Assembly: GCA_937957915.1 (NCBI GenBank)
Contig: CALGNZ010000016.1
Span: forward strand, 38,152-102,151
Source: an uncultured Granulosicoccaceae bacterium
Lineage (GTDB): Bacteria > Pseudomonadota > Gammaproteobacteria > Granulosicoccales > Granulosicoccaceae
Direction of reading: 5' to 3'
Length of the DNA: 64,000 nt
The notes under the pieces are model-generated. The model made no database searches. It was not told the DNA's origin and saw only the letters and a list, made by a program, of their open reading frames with translations. Below, in pieces: positions 15,849 through 26,035 of this stretch. The translations under genes were made by a program, and so were the position numbers. Within the stretch, counting starts at the first letter, position 1. Each line of letters begins with the position of its first letter.

Positions 15849-18800
15849 CTAGGCTGCGTCTTTAATACCAAACTGCACTACTAGTTCATCTATGTACTCA
15901 TCCATTGAGTTAGTCTCATTCGATGTCAGATCGAAGCGGCTATTTACATAACTGTGTATCGACTTAATCTCATCCAGATGCGCGTGATAATCCAGACTGT
16001 GTGTCACACTGCTTTGATGTCGCCTGTGGATATTCAGCGGTCTGCTAACATAAGACACAAAACTGTCATTTTGCAGTAATACATCAATATACAAGCGCCA
16101 GTCTCCAGCCACCCGGTACGACACTACCTCCGAATAAGCGGCTTCAAGACTCTGATACAGCGCGTCTCTGTCCCATACTACCGAACTAACATTCAACACC
16201 GGGTTCTTAACCGACATTGCAGTTTTACAGAATTCGTCGCCAGGCATACTAAAGCTGCCTTCAAAGAGATTCTTGTTGATGGTTTGATAGTAGTAGCTGT
16301 AGGAGTTTGATATTTCAACACCATTTTCGTCAATCTGAGCGGAATCACTGAAAGCGAATCGAGTGCTCTGGCCAAACGCATTCACCGTGCAGGAAAGAAA
16401 CTCCGGATCACTGAGATCGTCGGCCTCTGCAATCCAGATTAAGTCTCCACGACACTGCTTCAGACCTTTCATCCACTGCTTGAAAGTATTACCACTGTTG
16501 ATGCTATTTTCGATTAGCTCTGCCTTGCGGCCAGTGGCTTCCAAGAACTCATTGATGATATCGACGCTGTTATCAGCTGACTTATCATCCAGTATAATCA
16601 ATTCAAAAATCGGGTAACTTTGATCGTATACCGACTGAATACGATCAACCATATGGTTTGCATAATTGTAGTTTGGCACTACCACCGACACTTTTCGTAA
16701 CGATGGCTTCAGCAACGTCAGCAGGTCCCAACAGTAGTCGTCAAAGCGGCAGTTGTTGTTAAAGTACTCTATCCGTTGCTTAGATTCATAGTCAATGCTG
16801 GTATTGGCAGTGCGGTACAGTAAATCGACAGTTGCCTGGGTATCCCCTGCATTTACCAGGTGCCCATACTCCAACATCAGTTGATCAAACCCTGTCGCAC
16901 CCTCGATACAAACCACAGGTTTACCGAGGCACAGCGCCTCCAGCACAACCGTCGGATAAGGATCTTCTCTGGAGCTTAGAAACAACGTGTCGCAGGCGTT
17001 ATAGTAACTGGCAACGTCGTCACTAAATCCAACGCAGTGCAGATTGGTCAGGTCTTTATAGTCCTCATAGACCCATCGCTCCAGTTCCGGTGATACTCCG
17101 CCTAACCACACAAAGTGCAATTTCTTATCCTTCTCCTCAGAAAGCTTTGCAGCCTGAAGGAAGATATCAAACCCTTTTCGAAGATCTGCGAATCCTACAT
17201 TTAAAACTATTTTGCTGTTCTCGGGGATTCCAAGTTCAGCACAGACAGATTCTTTTGCACCCTCAATATAGTCAATTTCCTGGTAGGAACCCTGTGGGCG
17301 GATAAGACCATCGCCAAGTAAATCTTCACAGAGGCTCTCAAATCCATCCTTCACCAGCGCGGCTGGAAACACCACCGAATCAGCGTGTCGCGATATGCTC
17401 TCTACTTCCTCTAGAAGATCGTATTCCTGAATAATTCGTGGCAATTCATGAATCAGCGAAACAACCTTAAAACCCATTTTCTTTAAAGATGGCACCACCC
17501 CGCCTGAAACACAGGTATTGGTTATCGCAATTCGACTATTGATGTTTTTCAACAGATCTATGCTTTCAATGGATGCGGAGTCATTCAGAATCTCAACCTC
17601 TGCTACGTCACGATATTTTGCCTCCAGCGCACCGCCACCCAGCAACAATATCTTGACCTTCAGTCCAAACTGCTTACTCAGGGTCGTCGCAATATTGAGC
17701 AAAAGCATCTGCGCACCATGCCTGTGTGCATCATGCCCCACCAGCACAATATCCATCTGGGTTTTACCAGAGTGCGAACCATAGATCGCACGCCGATTAG
17801 CATTCAGATAGGCGTGTCCATAATGAACGTCGGGTTCAAGGTACGCCCCCTCTGCCCACTCATTCCACGCATTGACAAAAACGAACGATGAATCGTCGCC
17901 AGCTACGGGCTGACGCACTGCATAATCTACCGCGCCGTCAAGCCACCTTTCATATTTCTGCGGTGTTGAACCCTGCATGGTAAAGCCACGACCCTCACGT
18001 CGTGCATCGTTGTCCCAATGTGGCACTACCGTTTTTATCAGCGGAAATTCTGGCGGTGCTGATGACAGCGATCTATCAATCACATCATCATACGAAACCA
18101 CGTGCCCCTGATAATCTCCATCGAAGATATTCAGATCGCTGTTTATATTTGGCAGCTGATCGCACAACTTGTGCGGCGGAAACTCTACCGCGCCATCAAA
18201 ACCGAACTCAGTCGGATTGTCATCCCCAAAACCCTGAACCATAAACAATAGCGGATCGAACCCGGAAGCTCGCCACTTTTGTCTCCAGCGTTCAAAGGTC
18301 TCTGTGCCGCCGGTAACCAACCCTGGTCGGTAAAGGATAAACAGTGGACGGCCATCCACCGTGATGTATCTGGAGTTTTCGAAGTATCGCGTAGTGTCTG
18401 CAATAAAATCATCCTCATCTTCGAGGTGATAGTCTTGCTGAATAAGAACATTTTTCTCCATACCATCCCAGGTACGTGTCCAGTTCTCATTCGCCCACAT
18501 AATGCAAAAGTCGGATTTGATTATTTTCGAGTTAGCGTAGAGATCCAGTGGTTTATCCATCAACCGCTTACCATTAAACCAGTAGTAATAAAAACAAAAA
18601 CCAGATATACCGCTGCTCAGTGCAAGCTCGGCCTGCTTAACAAGTACTTCCTCATTGGTCAGATCGTAGAAACCCAGATCACGCGGAATTCGTGGCTGGT
18701 AGTGCCCTTCAAAACGAGGCAACCCACGCATTACATTGCGCCACTCGGTAAACCCTTTACCCCACCAGTCATCATTCTCCTCAAAAGCATGGAACTGTGG

Positions 18801-20216
18801 CAGATAGAATGCAATGTTTCGGGCGCGGGCTTTCACATTGCCCGGTAATGGCTCGGCCTTCTCGAAGTCCGGGCCGGGGTTAGCAAAATACTTAACACTA
18901 CGCGGAATCTCGGCCTTTACATCTTTGATAGCGGCTCTTGCCAACTGTATGTCATTGGCGCCACTGGCATTAACCGGCAGGCATTTATCCTCACCGATCT
19001 CCAGGTAGTGCAATACCGGACATATCTTTCGATAGCCGTGCAAGTGCACTGCCGTGTAAAATTCCGTATCGAAATCAGGCGATGGACGTCGTCCCTCTCT
19101 CCAGCCACAATCAAAATAGTGCTCAAAAGGATCGATACCACTGGACAGCACATCTGGATTTTCATCCACGTAGAATTGATAGCTCAGGCATTTGTTGGGC
19201 GAGTGCCGAAGCGCTCGACCGGACTGCACAAAGTGGCCCAGAGCAGATTCCTTTTGCAGGTCCACTCCATAGGTTTGCGCATACCAAACCGGGTCAAAAA
19301 TAAGCGATGGTTTGAAACCGTTTCTTTCGCCTTCAGTCAGATAATAGTTTACCAGCTTGTCCAGATGGCCTGCGAATTGAGAATGATTGCTCCCAAGCCA
19401 CTGCCAGTCAAAATAATAGTTTGGCTTGAAGCCCTCAAACAAGCCGATAGAAACGAAATGTTCCACTGCGCAGGATGTCGCACCGTAGGTGCGTTCATAC
19501 CAGACCTCATCGACAATTCCGGAAGTTCTGACCAGGCTTAAAAATTCATTAAATGCGGTATCCTTTTGACTTCGTCGTTTATGAGCCAGACTTATAAACC
19601 GCTGGCCGCCTTCTACCTCTTTCGCACCAAAAGACAGAAAATGTTCAAAGCCATTAACGAAACCTGAATTTTTAACGCTATCCAGTACATCCGTGTTTTG
19701 AGCGAGGTAATCATCGTCTAAAAACTCGCGCAATATAGATGCATTAGTTTGTCGATAACCCTGCACAATCGCATGGTGCCTTTGCAACACCAGATTAGCG
19801 TGACGCTTGTCCTCGAACAGAGGCCTGGCAACAGAGACCAGTGTACGGAGAAGCCGATTGTAAGAGGCAAGCGTTGGCAGATCACACTCCGTCTTTGCCG
19901 CATGCTCGACAGAGCCGAGTATCTCTATAAGGTCTTTATGGATTGCTAAGAGCAGTTGAGCAGCCGATGGAGAAGCATCTGTCCCTTTGTCTGTGCGTGA
20001 AAATAGAGGTTTTCTGGCAGTAATTCTGCCCAGGTATTGACACCCTCTGCCAATTGAAGCATTCAAAGACGATTTCGCTTCAATCGCCTGATCCACTGAA
20101 TCAAGTGCTGTGATGGCAGCATCGATCTTTCTCCTCTCTTCGTCCAGATGGGAGACGAATTCGCGAAGAATTTTTGATAACTTCTTTTTGTCGACAAAAC
20201 TAGTCAAGTTAATCAT
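15849..20216 (-). CDS. Three-domain WbsX - GT4 - GT2 glycosyltransferase fusion
   Basis: 1455 aa. Residues 1-170 are mostly helical. Residues about 175-420 hold repeats of an HY/HF-x3-G-x2-EG-x-P-x3-FD type with a following NPDV, common in large surface-polysaccharide glycosyltransferases. About 464-815 is a WbsX (GH99-like) domain: IAFYLPQFHAFEENDDWW, GFTEWRNV, FYYYWFNG, MWANENWTRTWDG. About 820-1170 is a GT-B (GT4) domain with LVGHDAHRHGAQ near its start and the E-x7-E stretch in SREDPYPTVVLEALCLGKPV. About 1174-1455 is a GT2 domain: VSVVVPNYNY, DDKSADNS and AEADD as the DxD-like site. The ATG has AGGA directly before it. Each domain would add one sugar, so three steps may be joined in one polypeptide. 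Confidence 0.85.
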   Translation of the reverse strand: MINLTSFVDKKKLSKILREFVSHLDEERRKIDAAITALDSVDQAIEAKSSLNASIGRGCQYLGRITARKPLFSRTDKGTDASPSAAQLLLAIHKDLIEILGSVEHAAKTECDLPTLASYNRLLRTLVSVARPLFEDKRHANLVLQRHHAIVQGYRQTNASILREFLDDDYLAQNTDVLDSVKNSGFVNGFEHFLSFGAKEVEGGQRFISLAHKRRSQKDTAFNEFLSLVRTSGIVDEVWYERTYGATSCAVEHFVSIGLFEGFKPNYYFDWQWLGSNHSQFAGHLDKLVNYYLTEGERNGFKPSLIFDPVWYAQTYGVDLQKESALGHFVQSGRALRHSPNKCLSYQFYVDENPDVLSSGIDPFEHYFDCGWREGRRPSPDFDTEFYTAVHLHGYRKICPVLHYLEIGEDKCLPVNASGANDIQLARAAIKDVKAEIPRSVKYFANPGPDFEKAEPLPGNVKARARNIAFYLPQFHAFEENDDWWGKGFTEWRNVMRGLPRFEGHYQPRIPRDLGFYDLTNEEVLVKQAELALSSGISGFCFYYYWFNGKRLMDKPLDLYANSKIIKSDFCIMWANENWTRTWDGMEKNVLIQQDYHLEDEDDFIADTTRYFENSRYITVDGRPLFILYRPGLVTGGTETFERWRQKWRASGFDPLLFMVQGFGDDNPTEFGFDGAVEFPPHKLCDQLPNINSDLNIFDGDYQGHVVSYDDVIDRSLSSAPPEFPLIKTVVPHWDNDARREGRGFTMQGSTPQKYERWLDGAVDYAVRQPVAGDDSSFVFVNAWNEWAEGAYLEPDVHYGHAYLNANRRAIYGSHSGKTQMDIVLVGHDAHRHGAQMLLLNIATTLSKQFGLKVKILLLGGGALEAKYRDVAEVEILNDSASIESIDLLKNINSRIAITNTCVSGGVVPSLKKMGFKVVSLIHELPRIIQEYDLLEEVESISRHADSVVFPAALVKDGFESLCEDLLGDGLIRPQGSYQEIDYIEGAKESVCAELGIPENSKIVLNVGFADLRKGFDIFLQAAKLSEEKDKKLHFVWLGGVSPELERWVYEDYKDLTNLHCVGFSDDVASYYNACDTLFLSSREDPYPTVVLEALCLGKPVVCIEGATGFDQLMLEYGHLVNAGDTQATVDLLYRTANTSIDYESKQRIEYFNNNCRFDDYCWDLLTLLKPSLRKVSVVVPNYNYANHMVDRIQSVYDQSYPIFELIILDDKSADNSVDIINEFLEATGRKAELIENSINSGNTFKQWMKGLKQCRGDLIWIAEADDLSDPEFLSCTVNAFGQSTRFAFSDSAQIDENGVEISNSYSYYYQTINKNLFEGSFSMPGDEFCKTAMSVKNPVLNVSSVVWDRDALYQSLEAAYSEVVSYRVAGDWRLYIDVLLQNDSFVSYVSRPLNIHRRHQSSVTHSLDYHAHLDEIKSIHSYVNSRFDLTSNETNSMDEYIDELVVQFGIKDAA

Positions 20217-20527
20217 TCCTAGTGGAATCTTCTGGTTGGTTGACTCTCTTCACGTTCCATCGATCTAAGCACGAGTCAGCAAACCAGCCTGTTCCCTTTT
20301 TTATTGTTTATCAGATTCTTATCCGCGATTAAGACCAACCTCATTCGCAGCAATCACACGCAACCTTCCATCTATAGCGTATGACGTTTCACACCAACGG
20401 CATCGTTCGGGAACCCGCTAACCCCTGTGCCCTACAGCAACAAGTAAACCAATATAATTTACAATATGAATCATATCGACCAAACCAACAAAACCAGGCA
20501 AGTTCTGCATCCGCTGGTTTAGTCAAC
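20217..20527. other. Intergenic region inside the polysaccharide cluster, possible internal promoter
   Basis: 311 bp between the GT61 gene and the 1455-aa fusion, the longest gap in the cluster. On the minus strand, TTGGTC, 16 bases, then TAAATT (around 20455-20480) is a weak promoter candidate in an AT-rich stretch. CAAACCAGC near 20280 and GCTGGTTTAG near 20515 are complementary. I see no JUMPstart-like element and no gene. Confidence 0.35.
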
Positions 20528-21595
20528 TTAGAGTGACAATGAGGTCAGTGTCTTTTCGAGCACAGCCAGATTGACTGTTGTGTCAGCCTTTATTGTCACT
20601 GCCTGATCGCTCTTCGCATTACACAGTTTCGCATCGACCACACCGTCGTAGTCGTCAGCAGAACACAACACGGGAATGTATCTGAGACGGCATAAATTGC
20701 TAAGCCCGTAAAAAAACGAATAAACATGGGCACCAAATAGCTCTACCACTGTAGTACCAGGGTTGCAGTACACGAGATTGGTTAACCCTGCCCCGTGAGT
20801 ACCGATGATCACTGAAGCCGAGTTGAACATCGCCGCTTGCTCTTTTAGCCCAAGACCTTCCATATACACCACTTCAAATCCGTGGCTGGAAACAAGCTTC
20901 AGGACTTCATCCTGATTAGTAATGCGCCGAGCATTGGTATTCTCTCTTGCAATAAAGAGCTTTCGATTACCAACTTCCCGGTCTTCCTCGAGAAACACGG
21001 ACCTAAGGTATTCCGGAACCACAGAATGCATTTGCATGCCAACGAAGTTGCGAATATCCACATGCAACAACCGTTCGCAGCGAAAGTTGGGGGTGGTTTT
21101 TGACAAAAACACTTTTTCTTCAGGAATACCCAGACAATTAAATGCTCTGGTGTGGAATTCATGATAAAAGCCTCCCCAAAGCACAAAACGATCAATGTCG
21201 CTCAGTACATGGCCAGCCATCTCAAGGATTCTGAGCTTTGGCAACGCATCAACGTTCCAGTGATAATAGTTATGCTCTCCATGCACACCCAACAATACAG
21301 TTGTGCCGGGCAGGTAGGCAGGATCCTGGAAATCGCTCGGCTCGATCTTCAGGTTGCTGTAGTTGTATACTGTTTCACCGTCAGCGTTAACAATGATTGA
21401 TTTCACACCGTTAAACAAAACGTTCGCATCATAGAGATCATGCAAAACGATATCATTTGATCTTACTGAATCTGGCAACTCATTGGTGCAGTTGACCGAC
21501 TGGTATATCTCTGGCGGCACCAATGGGTACTCCGCACTGGGGAGCACAACACGCCTGGTATCATTCAATGAACTGACTTGATTCGCTACATTCAA
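20528..21595 (-). CDS. Glycosyltransferase family 61 (DUF563) protein
   Basis: 355 aa with a TTG start; AGGTA lies about 9 nt upstream and no better start is nearby. The motifs are those of GT61: GVHGEHNYYHWNVDALPKL (about residue 110), with the HWxxDxLP pattern, and later IIGTHGAGLTNLVYCNPGTT and VVELFG (about 265-290). GT61 enzymes are inverting glycosyltransferases acting on surface glycans. It is soluble, with no signal peptide. It lies about 90 bp after rmlA and begins the assembly part of the cluster. The sugar cannot be assigned. Confidence 0.85.
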   Translation of the reverse strand: MNVANQVSSLNDTRRVVLPSAEYPLVPPEIYQSVNCTNELPDSVRSNDIVLHDLYDANVLFNGVKSIIVNADGETVYNYSNLKIEPSDFQDPAYLPGTTVLLGVHGEHNYYHWNVDALPKLRILEMAGHVLSDIDRFVLWGGFYHEFHTRAFNCLGIPEEKVFLSKTTPNFRCERLLHVDIRNFVGMQMHSVVPEYLRSVFLEEDREVGNRKLFIARENTNARRITNQDEVLKLVSSHGFEVVYMEGLGLKEQAAMFNSASVIIGTHGAGLTNLVYCNPGTTVVELFGAHVYSFFYGLSNLCRLRYIPVLCSADDYDGVVDAKLCNAKSDQAVTIKADTTVNLAVLEKTLTSLSL

Positions 21596-21683
21596 TGCGA
21601 TTTACCTGTATCGACACTTTTTATAGACGGGACTAGTGTGTGTTCACCAACCCCACAGCACTTCGATGGGAGACCCGGCAACA

Positions 21684-22589
21684 TCAGGCAGCAATAGAAC
21701 GAATAGGGTCAGCTCTTGATGCTCGCTCTTCAATCAGAGAGACGAGGTACTTGCCATAACTACTCTTCCCATACCGCAGAGCACTCTGCGACAGAGTCTC
21801 TGTGTTAATCCAACCCTTATTCCACGAGATCTCTTCGGGTACACATACCTTTAATCCCTGTCTGGCTTCAATTGTTTGAACAAACACTGAAGCCTCGTTC
21901 AAGGACGCATGCGTGCCGGTATCAAGCCAGGCATGACCGCGCCCGAGCAATTCAACCTGTAGTCTCTGCTCTTCGAGATATAATTTGTTCAAGTCGGTTA
22001 TCTCCAGCTCACCGCGCGGGGATGGCTTAAGCGCAGCGGCTTTTTCTACAACCGAGTTGTCGTAAATGTAGAGGCCGGTTACTGCGTAGTGCGACTTGGG
22101 GTTTTGTGGTTTCTCTTCCAGAGACACTACGCGGTTAACCGAATCGAATTCGACAACGCCATAGCGTTCAGGGTCTGCCACACGATAGGCAAAGACTGTC
22201 GCACCATCCAGAGACAGCGCTGCATTTTCAAGAATGCGTTCCAACCCGGCACCGTAGTAGATGTTATCACCCAGAACCAGACAGCAACTATCGTCACCAA
22301 TAAAGTCTGCACCGAGGGTAAAGGCCTGTGCCAGTCCGTCGGGACTGGGCTGGACCAGATACTCGAGTTCAATACCGAACTGGCTGCCATCGCCGAGCAA
22401 CTGCTCAAAGCGACCGATATCTTCAGGCGTAGAAATTATCGCGATCTGGCGGATACCCATTAACATGAGTGTCGACAGCGGATAAAAAATCATCGGCTTA
22501 TCGTAAACCGGCAATAACTGCTTCGACACTACCTGAGTGATGGGATAAAGACGCGTACCCGAACCGCCCGCGAGAATTAGACCTTTCAT
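21684..22589 (-). CDS. rmlA: Glucose-1-phosphate thymidylyltransferase RmlA
   Basis: 301 aa from the ATG at 22589 (MKGLILAGG); the frame extends 27 codons upstream without protein character. It makes dTDP-glucose from glucose-1-phosphate and dTTP, the first step towards dTDP-rhamnose and other dTDP-deoxysugars. Visible motifs are the nucleotide-binding [15 protein letters not shown] with the catalytic Arg, [27 protein letters not shown] with the metal-binding Asp, and EEKPQNPKS. The length is near the family norm of about 290. It is the first gene of the polysaccharide cluster. The partner genes rmlB, rmlC and rmlD are not in the window. Confidence 0.93.
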   Translation of the reverse strand: MKGLILAGGSGTRLYPITQVVSKQLLPVYDKPMIFYPLSTLMLMGIRQIAIISTPEDIGRFEQLLGDGSQFGIELEYLVQPSPDGLAQAFTLGADFIGDDSCCLVLGDNIYYGAGLERILENAALSLDGATVFAYRVADPERYGVVEFDSVNRVVSLEEKPQNPKSHYAVTGLYIYDNSVVEKAAALKPSPRGELEITDLNKLYLEEQRLQVELLGRGHAWLDTGTHASLNEASVFVQTIEARQGLKVCVPEEISWNKGWINTETLSQSALRYGKSSYGKYLVSLIEERASRADPIRSIAA

Positions 22590-22918
22590 ATTCGGCACTT
22601 TTCCATTGACAAAATTCAGTTTGTCGGCCGAAGTTGCAAGTAATATTCCACGCCATACCGCGCAGTCCACAAGTACCGCAGGACGAAAGAGACGTGATGA
22701 TCAGGCAAATGCCTGTTTTACATGATCAAAAACCGGTGGATTGGCAGGCACGCACGATGGCGTGCCCCGGCTTTGGCAGCAATGGACAGTGTTTCGGTTT
22801 AAAGACGCAATTTAATGCCACTATTTAAAAGCACATTTTAAAACCGCGATGCCCCGCACACTCGGACAGACACATCGTACTGGCATGCTGAAAGGCGGTC
22901 TGCCACACCTGTTTCGCT
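22590..22918. other. Intergenic region with two hairpins
   Basis: 329 bp between the rmlA start and the end of the acyl-CoA dehydrogenase gene, both minus strand. CAGGC-AAAT-GCCTG followed by TTTT (around 22703-22720) is a small plus-strand terminator-like hairpin. GGCACGC-ACGATG-GCGTGCC (about 22748-22767) is a perfect 7-bp stem. The rmlA promoter is expected close to 22600-22680 but no convincing hexamers are seen. Confidence 0.4.
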
Positions 22919-24697
22919 CTACAGTGCCGCGATATCCAGTGCAAAGTGTTCATCGCTTACATTCCTGATGGCGTGATAATGACCCAGTGCACGTGGCGCG
23001 ATACTGTCAAAATAAAAGCGGCAAGTGGCTCGCTTAACGTCGGCGAACGCCTGATCGTCAGTTGCAGCCAGTGCAAGGACCGATCGGGCCATCGCCCAGC
23101 TACCACAACAGTATCCCATCAACATCAGGTAGTCATAAGCACCGGCTGCTGCGAGGTCAGGACTTTCCTGAGCCAGCAGATGGCTAACCGAGCCTTCGAT
23201 CATCTCAATACTGCTCTTGAGTGACTGGCTGGCTGTGTCAATTAAACCGCCTTGTGCACCGTGCGCTGCCAGTCCCTCGAGTGTGCTTTTCATGTCGACA
23301 ATCAATTCTTCAATGCCGCGGCCGCCATCGTACTGGGTTTTGCGACCCAACAAATCATTGGCCTGGATTCCGGTAGTCCCTTCATAGATGGGCGTGATCC
23401 GAACATCGCGAAGATACTGCGCAGCGCCGGTTTCTTCAACAAACCCCATCCCCCCGTGCACCTGTACACCGAGCGAACAAATATCAACACCCAACTCGGT
23501 TGACCAGCCTTTCACTATAGGAGTCAGCAAGGCGCCGCGGCGATCAAACCGCTCTCTGACATCGTCATCCGGATGACGTCCACCAAAATCAAATGCCGCG
23601 GCACAGTCATAGGCTATGACACGTGCTGCCTCTACCTGCGACCGCATGGTCATTAGCATGCGACGCACATCGGGGTGATTAATGATACCGGGGCTCGCAT
23701 CCTCACCGCCAAGCAGCACTGCGCCCTGCTTTCTGTCATGAGCAAACGCGGTCGCACGCTGATACGCAATTTCGCCCATCGCATACCCCTCAATACCGAC
23801 TGCGAGACGTGCCTCGTTCATCATCGTGAACATATACATCAGGCCGCGGTTTTCTTCGCCAACCAGATAACCAATTGCACCGCTGTTGTCGCCAAAAGCC
23901 ATCACACAGGTTGGGCTGGCATGGATGCCGAGCTTGTGCTCTATCGATACGCAGAATGCATCGTTGCGCTGGTCAGTCGTGTTGCCTTGTGCATCAACCA
24001 GAAACTTTGGCACCACGAACAGCGATATTCCCTTAACCCCTGGAGGTGCATCGGGTGTTCTCGCCAGCACCAGGTGAATGGTGTTTTCAGTGAGATCGTG
24101 ATCACCATAGGTGATGAATATTTTCTGACCCTTGATCAGATAATGATCGCCGGCAGGTTCTGCTGTGGCACGCACGGCGGCAAGATCGGAGCCGGCCTGT
24201 GGCTCGGTCAGATTCATTGTACCGGTCCACTCTCCACTAATCATTTTCTCAAGGTAAATCAGCTTCAGCTGATCGGACGCATGAGAATTGATCGCATGCA
24301 CCGCCCCCTGGGTTAACAGCGGACACAAACCGAACGCCATATTCGAGCTGTGCCACATTTCCTGTACCGCAGCAGCCAGCAAGCCAGGCATACCCTGCCC
24401 ACCGTACTCCGGATCAAATGCAAGACTGTTCCAGCCCGCTTCGGTAAATTGCTCGTAGGCGTCCTTCCAGCCATCTGGTGTCACTACACCATCTTCTGTC
24501 CATTTCGCCCCCTGCTGATCACCTACGGTATTCAATGGTGCCAGCACATCGGAGGCGAACCTGCCGGCCTGCTCCAGCACCGCATCGATGATATCGGGCG
24601 TCGCATCGCTGTAGCCAGGCAGCTCGGCGATTGCCTCGCTACCGACCACATGTTCGATAACGAATCGCATGTCTTTCACGGGTGCGGTATAGCTCAT
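22919..24697 (-). CDS. Acyl-CoA dehydrogenase, long C-terminal-extended (DmdC-like) type
   Basis: 592 aa, the size of the extended acyl-CoA dehydrogenase group that includes 3-methylmercaptopropionyl-CoA dehydrogenase (DmdC), not the 380-aa short type. The N-terminus (MSYTAPVKDMRFV, then LPGYSDATPD) and YGGQGMP are typical of that group. MNLTEPQAGSDLA is the FAD-binding signature and the ITPIYEGTTGIQANDLLGRK segment carries the catalytic Glu. It oxidises an acyl-CoA to the 2-enoyl-CoA and passes electrons to ETF; etfB and etfA lie directly upstream on the same strand. AGGAAG sits well before the ATG. Whether the substrate is a fatty acyl-CoA or methylmercaptopropionyl-CoA cannot be decided. 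Confidence 0.88.
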   Translation of the reverse strand: MSYTAPVKDMRFVIEHVVGSEAIAELPGYSDATPDIIDAVLEQAGRFASDVLAPLNTVGDQQGAKWTEDGVVTPDGWKDAYEQFTEAGWNSLAFDPEYGGQGMPGLLAAAVQEMWHSSNMAFGLCPLLTQGAVHAINSHASDQLKLIYLEKMISGEWTGTMNLTEPQAGSDLAAVRATAEPAGDHYLIKGQKIFITYGDHDLTENTIHLVLARTPDAPPGVKGISLFVVPKFLVDAQGNTTDQRNDAFCVSIEHKLGIHASPTCVMAFGDNSGAIGYLVGEENRGLMYMFTMMNEARLAVGIEGYAMGEIAYQRATAFAHDRKQGAVLLGGEDASPGIINHPDVRRMLMTMRSQVEAARVIAYDCAAAFDFGGRHPDDDVRERFDRRGALLTPIVKGWSTELGVDICSLGVQVHGGMGFVEETGAAQYLRDVRITPIYEGTTGIQANDLLGRKTQYDGGRGIEELIVDMKSTLEGLAAHGAQGGLIDTASQSLKSSIEMIEGSVSHLLAQESPDLAAAGAYDYLMLMGYCCGSWAMARSVLALAATDDQAFADVKRATCRFYFDSIAPRALGHYHAIRNVSDEHFALDIAAL

Positions 24698-24894
24698 CGG
24701 GTCTTCCTGCGTTGGAAACGTTGGCTGTAGATTAAGGATTTTATAGCAAATTACGGCGCAATCGCCGAAAACGATTACCGCGCGGTCAATAACTCACGCG
24801 TTTGGAGGTCAGTAGATGAGATAGATGCCAGATCAATAGTGGCAAGGCCGGGCGGGCGCGAACCCTTATACAAGTGGGCTATTTGCTTTTTGAC

Positions 24895-24919
24895 AGGCCC
24901 CGCGTAGCGAGGCCTTTTT
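24895..24919 (+). terminator. Intrinsic terminator on the plus strand with no plus-strand gene before it
   Basis: AGGCC-C-CGC-GTA-GCG-A-GGCCT (one mismatch) is followed by TTTTTA, a good intrinsic terminator read on the plus strand. No plus-strand gene precedes it; the divergent region 24700-24890 could encode a small RNA ending here. TTACAGGT/ACCTGTAA (24918-24925 and 24943-24950) forms a second stem next to it, between this site and the end of etfA. Confidence 0.55.
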
Positions 24920-24984
24920 ACAGGTTTAGTACGGAGCGCCGGACCTGTAATCCTCGTCGCTGTCAGTCCTGGAGCCGAGGGCGT

Positions 24985-25923
24985 CTAGCCCGCAGCCAGA
25001 GCAGCATCCAGCTCGGGGACCGCGTCGAACAGATCAGCCACCAGGCCGTAATCAGCAACCTGGAAAATCGGAGCTTCCTCGTCTTTGTTGATCGCAACGA
25101 TCACCTTGCTGTCCTTCATACCTGCCAGGTGCTGAATAGCACCAGAGATACCGACAGCGATATATAAATCAGGTGCCACCACCTTACCAGTCTGCCCTAC
25201 CTGATAATCGTTGGGAACGAATCCGGCGTCGACCGCCGCTCGCGACGCTCCTACCGCTGCATTCAGTTTTTCAGCAACCGATTCGAGCATCGCAAAGTTC
25301 TCACCGTTTTGCATGCCGCGGCCGCCAGACACAACAATCGATGCGCTGGTCAGCTCAGGACGATCAGACTTGGTTAGCTCCTGACCAACCCAGCTTACCT
25401 TGTCGCTGGCACCAGTGGCCGTGAGCGCCTCGACTGCAGCTGATCCGCCTTCTGCGGCGACGCCGTCAAATGCCGTGGTGCGCACGGTAATCAGTTTGCA
25501 AGAATCTGAACTTTTAACCGTTAGCATCGCATTGCCGGCATAGATTGGACGCACAAACGTGTCTTCATTGACAACCGCTGTGATGTCGGAGATACCCGCC
25601 ACATCGAGCTTGGCTGACACCCGTGGCATCACATTCTTGCCACTCGCAGTGTTGCCGAACAATATATGTGTGTAGTCACCTGCTATTGAGCAGATTAACG
25701 GGGTGAGATTCTCGGCAAGTTGATTCGCGTAAGCTGCATCGTCGCATGACAACACTTTGCTAACGCCGGCAACCGCTGCCGCCTGCTCTGCAACAGCGCC
25801 GCATCCGCTACCAGCTACCAGCGCAACAACATCTCCACCGATTGCATGGGCTGCAGCAACCACGCTCAGCGTGGCTGGTTTTAATTCGCTATTGTCGTGA
25901 TCGACTATTACCAATATAGACAT
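24985..25923 (-). CDS. etfA: Electron transfer flavoprotein alpha subunit
   Basis: 312 aa, the usual EtfA length. It is the FAD-binding subunit of the soluble heterodimer that takes electrons from acyl-CoA dehydrogenases and gives them to ETF-quinone oxidoreductase. Visible signatures are [10 protein letters not shown], the FAD-binding [18 protein letters not shown] and [23 protein letters not shown] near the C-terminus. AGGAA stands before the ATG. It follows etfB by about 110 bp and precedes the acyl-CoA dehydrogenase gene, so the three probably act together. Confidence 0.95.
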   Translation of the reverse strand: MSILVIVDHDNSELKPATLSVVAAAHAIGGDVVALVAGSGCGAVAEQAAAVAGVSKVLSCDDAAYANQLAENLTPLICSIAGDYTHILFGNTASGKNVMPRVSAKLDVAGISDITAVVNEDTFVRPIYAGNAMLTVKSSDSCKLITVRTTAFDGVAAEGGSAAVEALTATGASDKVSWVGQELTKSDRPELTSASIVVSGGRGMQNGENFAMLESVAEKLNAAVGASRAAVDAGFVPNDYQVGQTGKVVAPDLYIAVGISGAIQHLAGMKDSKVIVAINKDEEAPIFQVADYGLVADLFDAVPELDAALAAG

Positions 25924-26035
25924 GAAAGTTCCTGAATAAGTTTGGAGCCTGCATCAATGACTAGCGACTGAATTGAGCAATCGCCGCGTTGATGTGGGAA
26001 ATTAATAACGGGAGCCTTGGAGCCTGCGCAGACTC

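Noticed and set aside
22919..24697. Naming the acyl-CoA dehydrogenase dmdC
   Set aside because: Length and motifs fit the DmdC group, but no other dmd gene is present and the group includes general acyl-CoA dehydrogenases.
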